In this document: piece by piece, positions 46,000-54,315 of the stretch
Layout of the letters: every line of letters starts with the position of its first letter
How positions within the stretch are numbered: position 1 is the stretch's first letter
NCBI GenBank assembly: GCA_013215815.1
Contig: JABSQP010000007.1
Location: 33,042 to 97,041 of the forward strand
Source of the DNA: Alphaproteobacteria bacterium
Lineage (GTDB): Bacteria > Pseudomonadota > Alphaproteobacteria > Micavibrionales > Micavibrionaceae
Reading direction: 5' to 3'
DNA length: 64,000 nucleotides
Position numbers and translations under genes: made by a program
The notes under the pieces: model-generated
Seen by the model: only the letters and a program-made list of their open reading frames with translations
What the model was told of the DNA's origin: nothing
Database searches by the model: none

Positions 46000-47571
46000 A
46001 TGGTTAACGACGTCATACTAAGTGCGTCCGCAAGAGGAACGCTGAATAGCATTAATCGATCCCAGAAGACGATTGATGATGTTTCTTTGCGCCTATCTAC
46101 TGGGAAAAAAGTAAACAGTGTTCTCGATGACTCGTTCAACTTCTTCAACGCAAATTACCTCAGTAACACCGCGACTGATTACTCTCGTCTTTTAGACGGT
46201 CTGTCCATGGCGACACGAACCCTGCAAAACGCTTTGAGTGGAATTGAAGCCATTAATGAAATTTTAGATCTTGCAGAAATCAAAGCAACAGAAGCGAAAG
46301 AGGCCTTAGAAGCGACAGGCTCAGCTCTTACCAACGCCATTTTAGACGATGCGCCAGTGGGGTATTTTCGCCTAAACGACGTAGCAACTGGAACAGCACT
46401 AAACCTAGGGACATTAGGAGCAGGCGGTGATGGAACAGTTACAGGAAACGTCACAGCTGGAAATGAAATTCTTTTCTACGGCGCAGGCGGATTACCGGCA
46501 AAATTTGGCGGCAATACAGGAGACTTCATCGCTGTTCCTGTTGACGACTCTATTAACACGCTCGGGCCTTATGATGAAAAAACCATCGAATTAATCTTTA
46601 ACGCCGATACCGTGGCGGGAAGACGCGTTCTTTTCGAAGAAGGTGGCCCTGTTAACAACCTTAGTATTTATATAGATAATGGCCGCCTGTATGTTAACGG
46701 CCGTACGACCAACGGCGTTAACTATGGACCACTAAACATCAACACTGAAATCGAAGCGGGCGTGACCTATCACGTCGCCCTCGTTCAAGATGCAAATAAC
46801 AACAACTTTGCCGGCTATCTAAACGGACAAGAATTTGGAAGCGAGTTCATTCCAGTTGCTATCGGCAGCCATCCAAACAGAAATGCCATCGGCGCGATCG
46901 ATCAAAACATTTACTTCCATGATGACGGCCCAGGAAACGCTCCTGGACGCCCTGATGGAACCTTCGCATTCCAAGGAGAGATTGCAGAACTGGCCTTTTA
47001 TAACAGTATCGTCAGCCCCGAAGAATTACTTGCACGATACGAAGCAACCTCACTGCCTTTATCTGAACAGTTCAGACAGGAAACGGTTGCCTTCATGGAG
47101 CAAATCAGAGATATCGTTGAAGACACAAATTTTGATGGCATAAACCTATTAGAAAAAGGAAATCTTAGCGTAGATCTTAATGCGGATCGGTCGCATAAAC
47201 TACAAATTGATGGCCAAGGATTTACATTAGAGGATCTAGGTCTTGCTGATATTTCATTCCAAAAGCCATCGCAAACAGAAGCTGTTTTCACAGCAATTGA
47301 ACAAGCACGTGAAAAAATTGCCGACTTTGGTACGAAGCTCGTTAACGCCATCAACATTATCGAAATACGTGAAGATTTCACGCGCAACCATATCAATACT
47401 CACAGAGCGGGTGCGGATGACTTAACTCTTGCAGATCTGAACGAAGAAGGCGCAAATCAACTTGCAGCTCAAACCCGCCTAGATCTCAGCACAACAGCCT
47501 TAGCGCTCGTTAGTCAGTCACAGCTCAGCATCCTCGATCTATTCAGCAACGGAACGGGGCAGGTTATCTAG
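46000..47571 (+). CDS. Flagellin with an inserted LamG-like (concanavalin-type) domain
   Basis: A 523-residue flagellin. Residues 1-112 are the N-terminal D0/D1 helices (RGTLNSINRSQKTIDDVSLRLSTGKKVNSVLDD), and 351-523 the C-terminal partner ending TTALALVSQSQLSILDLF. Between them, where the surface-exposed variable domain normally lies, residues about 113-350 form a LamG/concanavalin-A-like domain: DDAPVGYFRLND at its start, FAGYLNGQEFG, and FQGEIAELAFYNSIVSPEELL at its end. Such domains bind glycans in other proteins. The hydrophobic ends are intact, so it should polymerise. It has its own sigma-54 promoter, and a hairpin covers its stop codon. No other flagellar genes are in the window. Confidence 0.93.
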   Translation: MVNDVILSASARGTLNSINRSQKTIDDVSLRLSTGKKVNSVLDDSFNFFNANYLSNTATDYSRLLDGLSMATRTLQNALSGIEAINEILDLAEIKATEAKEALEATGSALTNAILDDAPVGYFRLNDVATGTALNLGTLGAGGDGTVTGNVTAGNEILFYGAGGLPAKFGGNTGDFIAVPVDDSINTLGPYDEKTIELIFNADTVAGRRVLFEEGGPVNNLSIYIDNGRLYVNGRTTNGVNYGPLNINTEIEAGVTYHVALVQDANNNNFAGYLNGQEFGSEFIPVAIGSHPNRNAIGAIDQNIYFHDDGPGNAPGRPDGTFAFQGEIAELAFYNSIVSPEELLARYEATSLPLSEQFRQETVAFMEQIRDIVEDTNFDGINLLEKGNLSVDLNADRSHKLQIDGQGFTLEDLGLADISFQKPSQTEAVFTAIEQAREKIADFGTKLVNAINIIEIREDFTRNHINTHRAGADDLTLADLNEEGANQLAAQTRLDLSTTALALVSQSQLSILDLFSNGTGQVI

Positions 47572-47578
47572 GATAACC
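47562..47578 (+). other. Perfect hairpin centred on the flagellin stop codon
   Basis: GGTTATC (47562-47568) and GATAACC (47572-47578) pair perfectly with the TAG stop as the three-base loop. No T-run follows, so it is more likely a 3'-end stabilising or regulatory element than a factor-independent terminator. Confidence 0.5.
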
Positions 47579-47623
47579 CTGTGTAGAAAACAGTGAGTAA
47601 CCCCCTTAAACCCTTGAAACTCA

Positions 47624-47652
47624 TTGACGTTTTATACGAATAGACCTAGAAT
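47624..47652 (+). promoter_or_regulatory. Sigma-70 promoter before the AMIN lipoprotein gene
   Basis: TTGACG (47624-47629) and TAGAAT (47647-47652) are exactly 17 bases apart, about 58 bases before the start of the lipoprotein gene. This gives that gene and the SET-domain gene a promoter separate from the flagellin sigma-54 one. Confidence 0.6.
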
Positions 47653-47709
47653 TTTTGACGTGTTGTTATTTTTTCAGCACATTCAACATAGCAAGAGAGG
47701 CTCTTCTTC

Positions 47710-48522
47710 TTGTCAAAAGCGGTGACGAAACCTAAGCGTTACAAAGCGTGTACGCCTGTATTACTAACGGTTCTGATGCTATCCGTATCAGGTTGTGGGC
47801 TTATGCGTGGAGATAAATCGTCGTCATCCAGTAGCGAAGCTAAAAAAACAAGAATGATTCGCCCAAATTCGACAAAAACTCCAACGGAATATAAATCCCA
47901 GATGGTTGATGTCGACGATATGTTCAGCGAAGAGATCAGAAATGACGACAAACGCTTCGATCGCGTAGAAAATGCCGTCCTTGGTATAAAAAGAGATTTT
48001 GCCACTCTTAAACCTAAGATAGATAACCTGCTTTCTGTTGAGACAGAGCTACAAGATCTAGTCTCACGCCTTGATGAGCTTTTGTATGAAGAGCAACCTG
48101 TAGCCGCACCAACGGCGATAACCCCTGCCCCAATGGCAGAGAAAAAGAAAACATGGTCAGCGCCAGAAAAAACAGCGAAAAGCGCCTCAGGCAAAGCCAA
48201 CGTGAATAGCATTCGTTTTGGTCAGCACAAAGATAAAATTCGTGTTGTTTTGGATTTAACCGCAAGCAGCAAATACTCGATTGACTTAGATAACAATGAA
48301 AAGTTCCTCATCGTTGAATTACCTAACACACATTGGAATGCAGCTTCTTCAAAGAATTTAAAACTGCCTCTTATCAAGTCTTATAGCACGCAAGCCCTAG
48401 AAAACGGTAGCGGTACGCGCCTAATTCTAAGCTTATCAAAAAGCTCAAACGTACTAAAGCATCAGAAATTGAAAGCATCAGCTAAGAGTAATGATAGAAT
48501 TTACTTTGATCTCGCCCTATAG
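47710..48522 (+). CDS. Lipoprotein with AMIN domain
   Basis: The 270-residue precursor starts at a TTG (47710) and carries a lipoprotein signal with lipobox VSGC (Cys about 29), then a Ser-rich linker, a coiled-coil-like stretch (about 70-115) and a C-terminal AMIN domain (about 160-270: NSIRFGQHKDKIRVVLDLT, FLIVELPNT, GTRLILSLSK). AMIN domains bind peptidoglycan or target amidases and secretins to it. A lipid anchor and no catalytic domain suggest a cell-wall adaptor. It lies between the flagellin and SET genes; a flagellar link is possible but not shown. Confidence 0.85.
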   Translation: MSKAVTKPKRYKACTPVLLTVLMLSVSGCGLMRGDKSSSSSSEAKKTRMIRPNSTKTPTEYKSQMVDVDDMFSEEIRNDDKRFDRVENAVLGIKRDFATLKPKIDNLLSVETELQDLVSRLDELLYEEQPVAAPTAITPAPMAEKKKTWSAPEKTAKSASGKANVNSIRFGQHKDKIRVVLDLTASSKYSIDLDNNEKFLIVELPNTHWNAASSKNLKLPLIKSYSTQALENGSGTRLILSLSKSSNVLKHQKLKASAKSNDRIYFDLAL

Positions 48523-48567
48523 TTTCTGTGCAACCGCAAGAACAGGAAATAAGTAGGATTATTAGCA

Positions 48568-49809
48568 ATGCAAATCCAATCAAGTGACAAAAAGCTAGAA
48601 AAAGAACTCACGGCTCTTCGAGATGTTCTGGTTGAGAACGGCGCATGGTTTCATAAAAACCTGAATATTGTGTCAGAAGATCACGGTATGAGCGTTGTTG
48701 TAGACGGCCCCGCCTCACCTGGTGACAAAATGATGAAAGTGCCTGAAAGCCTTCTTGTGCAAAAACACGGCATGAACATCTCTCTAAAAAACAGTGACTT
48801 TATCTTTGAACCGGATGATAGCGTTTTATCGCCAGTGCAAATTGAAATTGCCGATCGTATGATTGAAATTTACAACATGACGAACAAAGTCAACCTGCAC
48901 AAAGAAGAGTGTTCTTGGATTTTATATAAAGACCACCCACACCTTCTTGATCCACTCGTTCAGGGGCGCACACAAAACGACTACCTCAATAAAAAATATA
49001 AATATCTGCATAGCAACAGCACGCCAGAAGAAGATGAAACCTTCACCTGTGAAAGTTACTTACAAACACGCGTTCTTGGCAGACAAGGAAAAGACGGGCA
49101 GAAAAATCAACTGATTATGCCGATCATTGATTACTTAAACCATGACCATCGTGGCAGTCCGTTTATGTTCAAAGATCAAAAAGATGATGCCATCATGCAC
49201 ATCAACGTGAAGCGTCCTTTTCTGGAGCGACAAGAATGTTTCGTTATTTACGGCGTCTACGACGCATTAGACACATTCCTAAACTATGGCTTCCCAGACT
49301 CGCACGCGCCTTATGTGCGCTCAATTCCTATGGATATTGATATTAATGGAAAAGGTAAATTAAAAGTACGCGCAATCTCTGGCGGCCGTAACAAGCAAGA
49401 ATTACCGAAACAGATCAGCGACCTCAGCAGTCTTATGCCATTCCCTGTTAAAAAACCAGATGGATCGCTTGAAATTTCTCACTTAATGATTCCTATAGTG
49501 AACGCCCCACATGCTTTACGCCGGGTATTGCAGGTGCTTATTCGCTCTCTTGTTGGCAAAGATGAAACACGCAAGTTTGTCATTGAAAGTGTTTACAAGG
49601 CCGAAGAAGAGATTCTAAAAGCAAATATCGAGTTCTATTCAAATATAATTGATACAATAGACACTATGGATGGCCCAGATCATTTAAAGAGCATGACAAA
49701 GCAAGTCGCTACGCTACAGCGTAACAAGCTATACAAATACACATTCAATAAGGATTTTTTCAAAATTGATATTGAAGAAGAACCTGCGATAGAAGCCGCT
49801 GCTCAGTAA
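48568..49809 (+). CDS. SET-domain protein, SETD3/Rubisco-LSMT-like
   Basis: A 413-residue soluble protein whose blocks match the SET-domain methyltransferases of the SETD3/LSMT kind: an N-terminal GMSVVVDGPASPGDKMMKVPESLLV (short segments DGPASPG and VPESLLV), PIIDYLNHDHRG with the SAM-contacting Asn191-His192, CFVIYGVYDALDTFLNYGFPD with Tyr228 and Tyr240. The C-terminal about 150 residues are helical, as in the family's substrate-binding domain. Such enzymes methylate lysine or histidine of proteins and are mainly eukaryotic. It follows the AMIN gene by 45 bases with AGGA before its ATG, hence cotranscribed. Substrate unknown; the flagellin one gene upstream is an attractive candidate. Confidence 0.82.
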   Translation: MQIQSSDKKLEKELTALRDVLVENGAWFHKNLNIVSEDHGMSVVVDGPASPGDKMMKVPESLLVQKHGMNISLKNSDFIFEPDDSVLSPVQIEIADRMIEIYNMTNKVNLHKEECSWILYKDHPHLLDPLVQGRTQNDYLNKKYKYLHSNSTPEEDETFTCESYLQTRVLGRQGKDGQKNQLIMPIIDYLNHDHRGSPFMFKDQKDDAIMHINVKRPFLERQECFVIYGVYDALDTFLNYGFPDSHAPYVRSIPMDIDINGKGKLKVRAISGGRNKQELPKQISDLSSLMPFPVKKPDGSLEISHLMIPIVNAPHALRRVLQVLIRSLVGKDETRKFVIESVYKAEEEILKANIEFYSNIIDTIDTMDGPDHLKSMTKQVATLQRNKLYKYTFNKDFFKIDIEEEPAIEAAAQ

Positions 49810-49844
49810 TACATTAGATAAGATTATTACTAATTTTTTTCTTT

Positions 49845-50009
49845 CTATTTAGAATGTTTTCCGTACTGGTTCACATTCATACCATCATCCATGTACGATT
49901 GAGCCAAATCCCACTCTCTCTTATCTTCTAAATACTTATATGTTCCTGCTGCGATTAGGCACGCTGCGATGCAAGCAGAAACAATTACCAAAACCTTTTT
50001 CTGCTCCAT
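49845..50009 (-). CDS. Tiny single-pass membrane protein, tandem copy 3
   Basis: A 54-residue protein with one membrane helix (about 6-24) followed by TYKYLEDKRE, an amphipathic helix and MDDGMNVNQ. It is a clear paralogue of the two neighbouring genes. The ATG at 50009 is chosen because GAGGTAAT precedes it and the copies align from here. It is last in the usher operon. Function unknown. Confidence 0.8.
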   Translation of the reverse strand: MEQKKVLVIVSACIAACLIAAGTYKYLEDKREWDLAQSYMDDGMNVNQYGKHSK

Positions 50010-50045
50010 ATTACCTCTGCCCCTTATGAACATTACGTTCCTTGG

Positions 50046-50207
50046 TTATCTGTATTGACTAGTATCATGTACATTCATGCCTCTATCCATATATGCCTGC
50101 GCAAGATCCGGCTCTCTCTTATCTTCTAAATACTTATATGTTCCTGCTGCGGCTAGGCACGTTGTGATACAAGCAGCAACAATTACCAAAACCTTTTTCT
50201 GCTCCAT
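50046..50207 (-). CDS. Tiny single-pass membrane protein, tandem copy 2
   Basis: A 53-residue paralogue of the genes on either side: N-terminal MEQKKVLVIV identical to copy 3, membrane helix, TYKYLEDKRE, then AQAYMDRGMNV. GGAGGTAAT precedes the ATG at 50207 and is also conserved with copy 3, so the duplication includes the ribosome-binding site. Function unknown. Confidence 0.8.
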   Translation of the reverse strand: MEQKKVLVIVAACITTCLAAAGTYKYLEDKREPDLAQAYMDRGMNVHDTSQYR

Positions 50208-50254
50208 ATTACCTCCACCTCTTAAGAACATCAGGTTCCTTGGTATTTATTATT

Positions 50255-50422
50255 TTATTTAAGGTATTTTCCAATCTCATTAACATTCATACCGCCATCC
50301 ATATAAGCTTGAGCGATATCTCGCTCTTTCTTGTCTGCTAAATACTTATATGTTCCCGCTGCGACTAGACACACCAAGACAAAGACACCAACGATTACTA
50401 AAATTTTCTTATTTTTATCCAT
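50255..50422 (-). CDS. Tiny single-pass membrane protein, tandem copy 1
   Basis: A 55-residue, more diverged paralogue: membrane helix about 6-24, TYKYLADKKE, AQAYMDGGMNVNE. It starts at 50422 with GGGGCAAT upstream, directly after the usher-like gene (36 bases). All three copies keep the pattern YKYL-DK-E, AQ-YMD-GMNV. Function unknown; helper of pilus assembly is a guess from position. Confidence 0.8.
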   Translation of the reverse strand: MDKNKKILVIVGVFVLVCLVAAGTYKYLADKKERDIAQAYMDGGMNVNEIGKYLK

Positions 50423-50458
50423 ATTGCCCCTACTTAAGAACACGCCTCGAAAGCAACC

Positions 50459-53347
50459 CTAGATAGGCTGATTTTTCTTTTCCACGAAGGATAAGATATT
50501 TTTAATTGATGAGAGCAGAGATCCGCCCTTTTGCGCAAGCGATTGCCTTACTTGTAAATCTACACCATGAACAAACGGATCATCCTGTGATACTGCGACA
50601 GTCACTGGGGTCATACCTATTCTTTGATCAGGATCAATGCGTACTTCGTACTGGCCAGGCTTCACAAAATCAAAGTTATAATATCCATTAAAGTCAGTCA
50701 CCGTTTCCTGATGAATATCGCCATCACCATCAACAAGCTGTAGGCGCAATGTTGCTGCTGGATCGCCTTTTTTGAAATACGCATTACCGTCTAATGACCC
50801 TCCTGTAACAACAGGCATATCAATATAGGGATCTGTTACTGGACGCAGTACCGTATAGTAACCCTCTTCCTCTGAAATCAACAACCCATCCGTGAGACTA
50901 CCTTCATCCAACGTCACACTTGCTAACCCCCGTGCACCAGCATTAGCGACATGGATATAACCATCTTCATCCGCCTCACCGCGACGTAATCCATTCACCT
51001 TAACGCTCGCGCCAGAAAGCGGTTCATCTCCTTCTGAGAAAGTACCGTCCATATCTTTATCGTGATAAATTCTAGAACGAAGAGCAGACCGTGATGTAAG
51101 ATCTTTACTACTCAACAAGTAGGAACCATCCTTATCAAACGGCCCTAAAGACATTGACGTGCGCAACGTAACATCACCGCAGTCCCCCGGATCCCAATTA
51201 ATACCTATACCACCAAGAAAGCGCCCAAAATCATACGAAGCATCCGCTCCAAAGAAAGTATTCGTATTTCTTAAATCATGCACCACATCAAAAGAGGAGG
51301 TAAATTTATCTCTGTCTCTATATCTGGCTTCTACACGCGTTGTATTAAGATCTGCATCAGGATACAGCTCATAGTTAAGAATAGATCTTAAACTCCAATA
51401 GTCAGACAACCTTGAATAAGCGCTAAAACGCCCTGTTGTACTGCGGTGTCCTTCATCCCAAAAATCTGAATTCGTTCTGTTACTCAATTTCAAATAAGGC
51501 AATCCGATAGATTGAGAAAAAGAAACATCAGTTGCATGCGTTGAGTCTTCATACGTAGAATGCGTTGCATTTAAATTTAACCCTAAGTTTTTATCCCCTA
51601 AAACGGGTACATTAGTATATGCGCGCAGCTCATGTTCTGATGTTTTCGCGCGCGTTCCAAAATTGACTTCTTCACTTTCAAAATCATTAAACAAAGCAGA
51701 ACGTAAATTCAAACGAAGGCCCGAAAACTTTTTCGTATACTGGGTATCTATAGCGCTTCCGCCGCCTAAATCCTTATATGCTTCTACGACCCCAATACCG
51801 CCAAGCGCATTAAAGTTTGCTCCCGCGCTCACATAGTGCTTACGGCCATCTTCTGTGTTTGTTGACGTCGATGTTACAAACGGTGTTAGCCATTCATTTA
51901 GCCCACGCTTAATCTTTGCTGTGTGAAAATACCCATCCGTATCGCGTTCAATTGTATCATCAAGCTCTATTAAACGTTGGTTTGCTTCTAATACTGCGCC
52001 CTCAATAACAGTTTCTCCAGATGCCAACAAAGTGTTTGCAATATTGTAATTTTCTACAATCTCTTGCGTCTCCCCTTGAGGACCATAAAGCACAGTACGG
52101 ATTTTATTTTCTCCGTAACTAAGTTGAATATCATCAAAACGATACTCCCCATTTTGATCAATAACACCGAAATCTTCTAGCTGGTTACCATTATAAACTT
52201 CAACTTCCCAGCCAGGCTGCCCTGTTCCTTCAACAGTTATTGCGTCAAATGATTGTGATTTTTTAAAAGGCTTCGTTGAGAAAGTTAAACCAGAACCATT
52301 CACATTTCGCTCAACCCATTCAGGCGGACGAATAGAAACATCCCCTGCCTCTACTTTGCGAATACCTAGTGGCAATTCATGACCAGCATCCATACGGCGC
52401 GTTAAACGCAGGCGTGCATTTCTAATATCAAAACCATCATCTGTATCATGACGCAGCTGCACATTGTAATCCGCGCTCGCTCCAAGAAGATCATTCACAC
52501 CATGTGTATTGACTATTTTTGCCAGGTTATCCGTTCTATCCTGCCACGCCACTTGCGTGTTCACGTTGATGGCCGGCTTACCGATAAGTTTATAATCATT
52601 AGGAATAAACTTATAGTTTGGTTCATCACCTTCTATTGCTGTTTCTCCAGCAACAAAATCTTTTTGTCTTTGCTCTCGCTGCCTGCGCTGTTCAAACGGA
52701 AGAAGCTTCGGCGTTTCAATAAGCAGCGCCATATCATCCTGCTTAAACCGTAAACGAAAGCCCCACAACTTGTTCAATATATACTGAGAGACGAATACCT
52801 CTTGAAGACCGTTACCAAAATCCTCAACAATCACAGCGCCTTCAGGTAAATCATAGACATCACCTTGCACCATGTATTTGTTATTTTTAGTATCTACTGC
52901 GTAAGTCTTATCCTGGTGTCCTGCAAATCCTTGAACAACGCCGCTTACAGCATCATAATCCGCATTCAATTCCATTCGCGCGGCCAAACTTAGAACGGGC
53001 AGATAAACCTCAGCTCCCTTTTGGATTCCCACAAGAGCTCGGTCCAACTGTTTACCGTTCCTCTTCAAACTAAAGATGATATCGAAAGGATCAGAAGACT
53101 CGTTCATCCACTGTTCAACAAGCGCGTTATATGCCTTTTCTTCTTCGCTAAGAGCTCCCTCACCTTTGTTACCGCCTGTCTTTGAAAGACGGTTCAAAAT
53201 GGACCGTGTTTTTGATCGCAGCTTTCTTATTACCCTCTGGTTTTCTTGTGAAGACACTTCATCATAGGTATTCGGGTGCTCTGACGCATGCGCCGGAACA
53301 CAAAGACACAGGGTTCCCCCCATCAAAATGACTACAAAACGAACCAT
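50459..53347 (-). CDS. Usher-like outer-membrane assembly protein of a non-classical chaperone-usher pathway
   Basis: With the start at 53347 (GGA five bases upstream; the frame opens earlier at 53389) the 962-residue protein has a signal peptide ending AHA-SE. An N-terminal periplasmic domain (about 60-205) is followed by strands about 250-320, an E-set/plug-like segment (about 345-420 with GTGQPGWEVEVYNG, GEYRFDDIQLSYGENKIRTV), a large beta-barrel (about 440-770) and a C-terminal carboxypeptidase-like/SdrD-B-like beta domain (about 785-930: DKDMDGTFSEGDEPLSGASV). Classical FimD/PapC signatures are weak, but the chaperone gene next door and DUF4402 pilins support the usher role. Three small membrane genes follow. 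Confidence 0.78.
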   Translation of the reverse strand: MVRFVVILMGGTLCLCVPAHASEHPNTYDEVSSQENQRVIRKLRSKTRSILNRLSKTGGNKGEGALSEEEKAYNALVEQWMNESSDPFDIIFSLKRNGKQLDRALVGIQKGAEVYLPVLSLAARMELNADYDAVSGVVQGFAGHQDKTYAVDTKNNKYMVQGDVYDLPEGAVIVEDFGNGLQEVFVSQYILNKLWGFRLRFKQDDMALLIETPKLLPFEQRRQREQRQKDFVAGETAIEGDEPNYKFIPNDYKLIGKPAINVNTQVAWQDRTDNLAKIVNTHGVNDLLGASADYNVQLRHDTDDGFDIRNARLRLTRRMDAGHELPLGIRKVEAGDVSIRPPEWVERNVNGSGLTFSTKPFKKSQSFDAITVEGTGQPGWEVEVYNGNQLEDFGVIDQNGEYRFDDIQLSYGENKIRTVLYGPQGETQEIVENYNIANTLLASGETVIEGAVLEANQRLIELDDTIERDTDGYFHTAKIKRGLNEWLTPFVTSTSTNTEDGRKHYVSAGANFNALGGIGVVEAYKDLGGGSAIDTQYTKKFSGLRLNLRSALFNDFESEEVNFGTRAKTSEHELRAYTNVPVLGDKNLGLNLNATHSTYEDSTHATDVSFSQSIGLPYLKLSNRTNSDFWDEGHRSTTGRFSAYSRLSDYWSLRSILNYELYPDADLNTTRVEARYRDRDKFTSSFDVVHDLRNTNTFFGADASYDFGRFLGGIGINWDPGDCGDVTLRTSMSLGPFDKDGSYLLSSKDLTSRSALRSRIYHDKDMDGTFSEGDEPLSGASVKVNGLRRGEADEDGYIHVANAGARGLASVTLDEGSLTDGLLISEEEGYYTVLRPVTDPYIDMPVVTGGSLDGNAYFKKGDPAATLRLQLVDGDGDIHQETVTDFNGYYNFDFVKPGQYEVRIDPDQRIGMTPVTVAVSQDDPFVHGVDLQVRQSLAQKGGSLLSSIKNILSFVEKKNQPI

Positions 53348-53480
53348 AACATCCAATAGTATGTGTGAGCGAAGTTGGCAGAACGCCAAAGAAACTCACC
53401 TTTATTCTATCACAGCGATTCGGCAGAGACTATACAAATTAGCCCTAATATTTATGGCAATAAAACCGCCGAAAAGCCTT

Positions 53481-54293
53481 CTATTTTATGGTTTTTTGAG
53501 ATAATGGGCGACCACTGAGCTCGAAATCATTCCACCCCACAACTTGCCCTTCAATACTATTACATTGACGTGTATCAACCTTAGAAAGCGGGATACTTTT
53601 AGTAATATTATCAATTTCAGTAAAAATACGCAGTGGTGCCACCCTAAAGTTTAAAACCTCATTTCCAACATCACAGAGCAAATGAACGTAACCATAGATA
53701 CTACGAGAACTGTTGTTTGAAATAGAGACATCTAGAAAGTCTTTACCGCCGCGCGATACCATGTCGGCTTTATCAAGAGATACATCGACGCTTGTATCAC
53801 CTTGACGAAGAAAAACTGGGATACTCTTGTTAACGTTGACAATAATCTCTCCTGCAACTCCCTTTTTCTCACCCTCACCCTTTACAGGAGAATTCATAAT
53901 TTTTTCCTCCTTAATCAAAAAGTGAGAGCGATATTCACCGCTCGCCATATCTTGCGGACGCTTCGCTATCAAACGAACTGTTTGGCGCTGCCTTGGCTTC
54001 AAAATAACACGGCGCGGTGAAAACTCGATATAAGGATCTGCAGGGCTATAGTTATCTGCCACCTGTCCATCTTCAACAAAGAAAGTCTTACCGTTCTCAT
54101 CAAAAGAACGACGTTCCCATTCAAATGTAATAACTTTAATTTGATTGCTTCTATTATTAAGCGTCAGCCTTGCTGTGCTCTTCCCCTTATCAAAAGCAAC
54201 ATAAGTCGGTGACACAAAAATCGCATGAGCCTTTGTCGCTAAAAATGCGACTGAAAAAATAGATAATATGGTTAAGCATATCATTTTTTTCAT
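53481..54293 (-). CDS. PapD-like periplasmic pilus chaperone
   Basis: The 270-residue precursor has a signal peptide ending AHA-IF and an immunoglobulin-like chaperone fold: PTYVAFDKGKSTARLTLNN, IEFSPRRVILKPRQRQTVRLI and YRSHFLIKEE are typical, with Arg in the first strand region and the alternating hydrophobic strand IIVNVNKSIPVFL for donor-strand complementation. The frame opens at 54377 but the ATG at 54293 has AAGGA eight bases upstream and begins the signal peptide. It sits between a pilin gene and the usher. Confidence 0.88.
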   Translation of the reverse strand: MKKMICLTILSIFSVAFLATKAHAIFVSPTYVAFDKGKSTARLTLNNRSNQIKVITFEWERRSFDENGKTFFVEDGQVADNYSPADPYIEFSPRRVILKPRQRQTVRLIAKRPQDMASGEYRSHFLIKEEKIMNSPVKGEGEKKGVAGEIIVNVNKSIPVFLRQGDTSVDVSLDKADMVSRGGKDFLDVSISNNSSRSIYGYVHLLCDVGNEVLNFRVAPLRIFTEIDNITKSIPLSKVDTRQCNSIEGQVVGWNDFELSGRPLSQKTIK

Positions 54294-54315
54294 AATTTTT
54301 TCCTTCGTTATATTT

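Larger units (their letters stand above)
49845..50443 (-). repeat. Tandem triplication of a small gene with its ribosome-binding site
   Basis: Three direct repeats of roughly 200 bases. Copies 2 and 3 are highly similar through the leader, start and membrane helix (for example ATATGGAGCAGAAAAAGG in both), while copy 1 is more distant. The order suggests an older duplication followed by a recent one of copies 2/3. Confidence 0.85.

Noticed and set aside
45834..46148. Minus-strand frame across the flagellin start
   Set aside because: Overlaps the sigma-54 promoter and flagellin start, no motif.
49845..50443. Toxin-antitoxin type I mini-toxins
   Set aside because: Single-helix proteins invite this idea, but there is no antisense RNA signal, they continue the usher operon, and the conserved C-terminal part is unlike known toxins.
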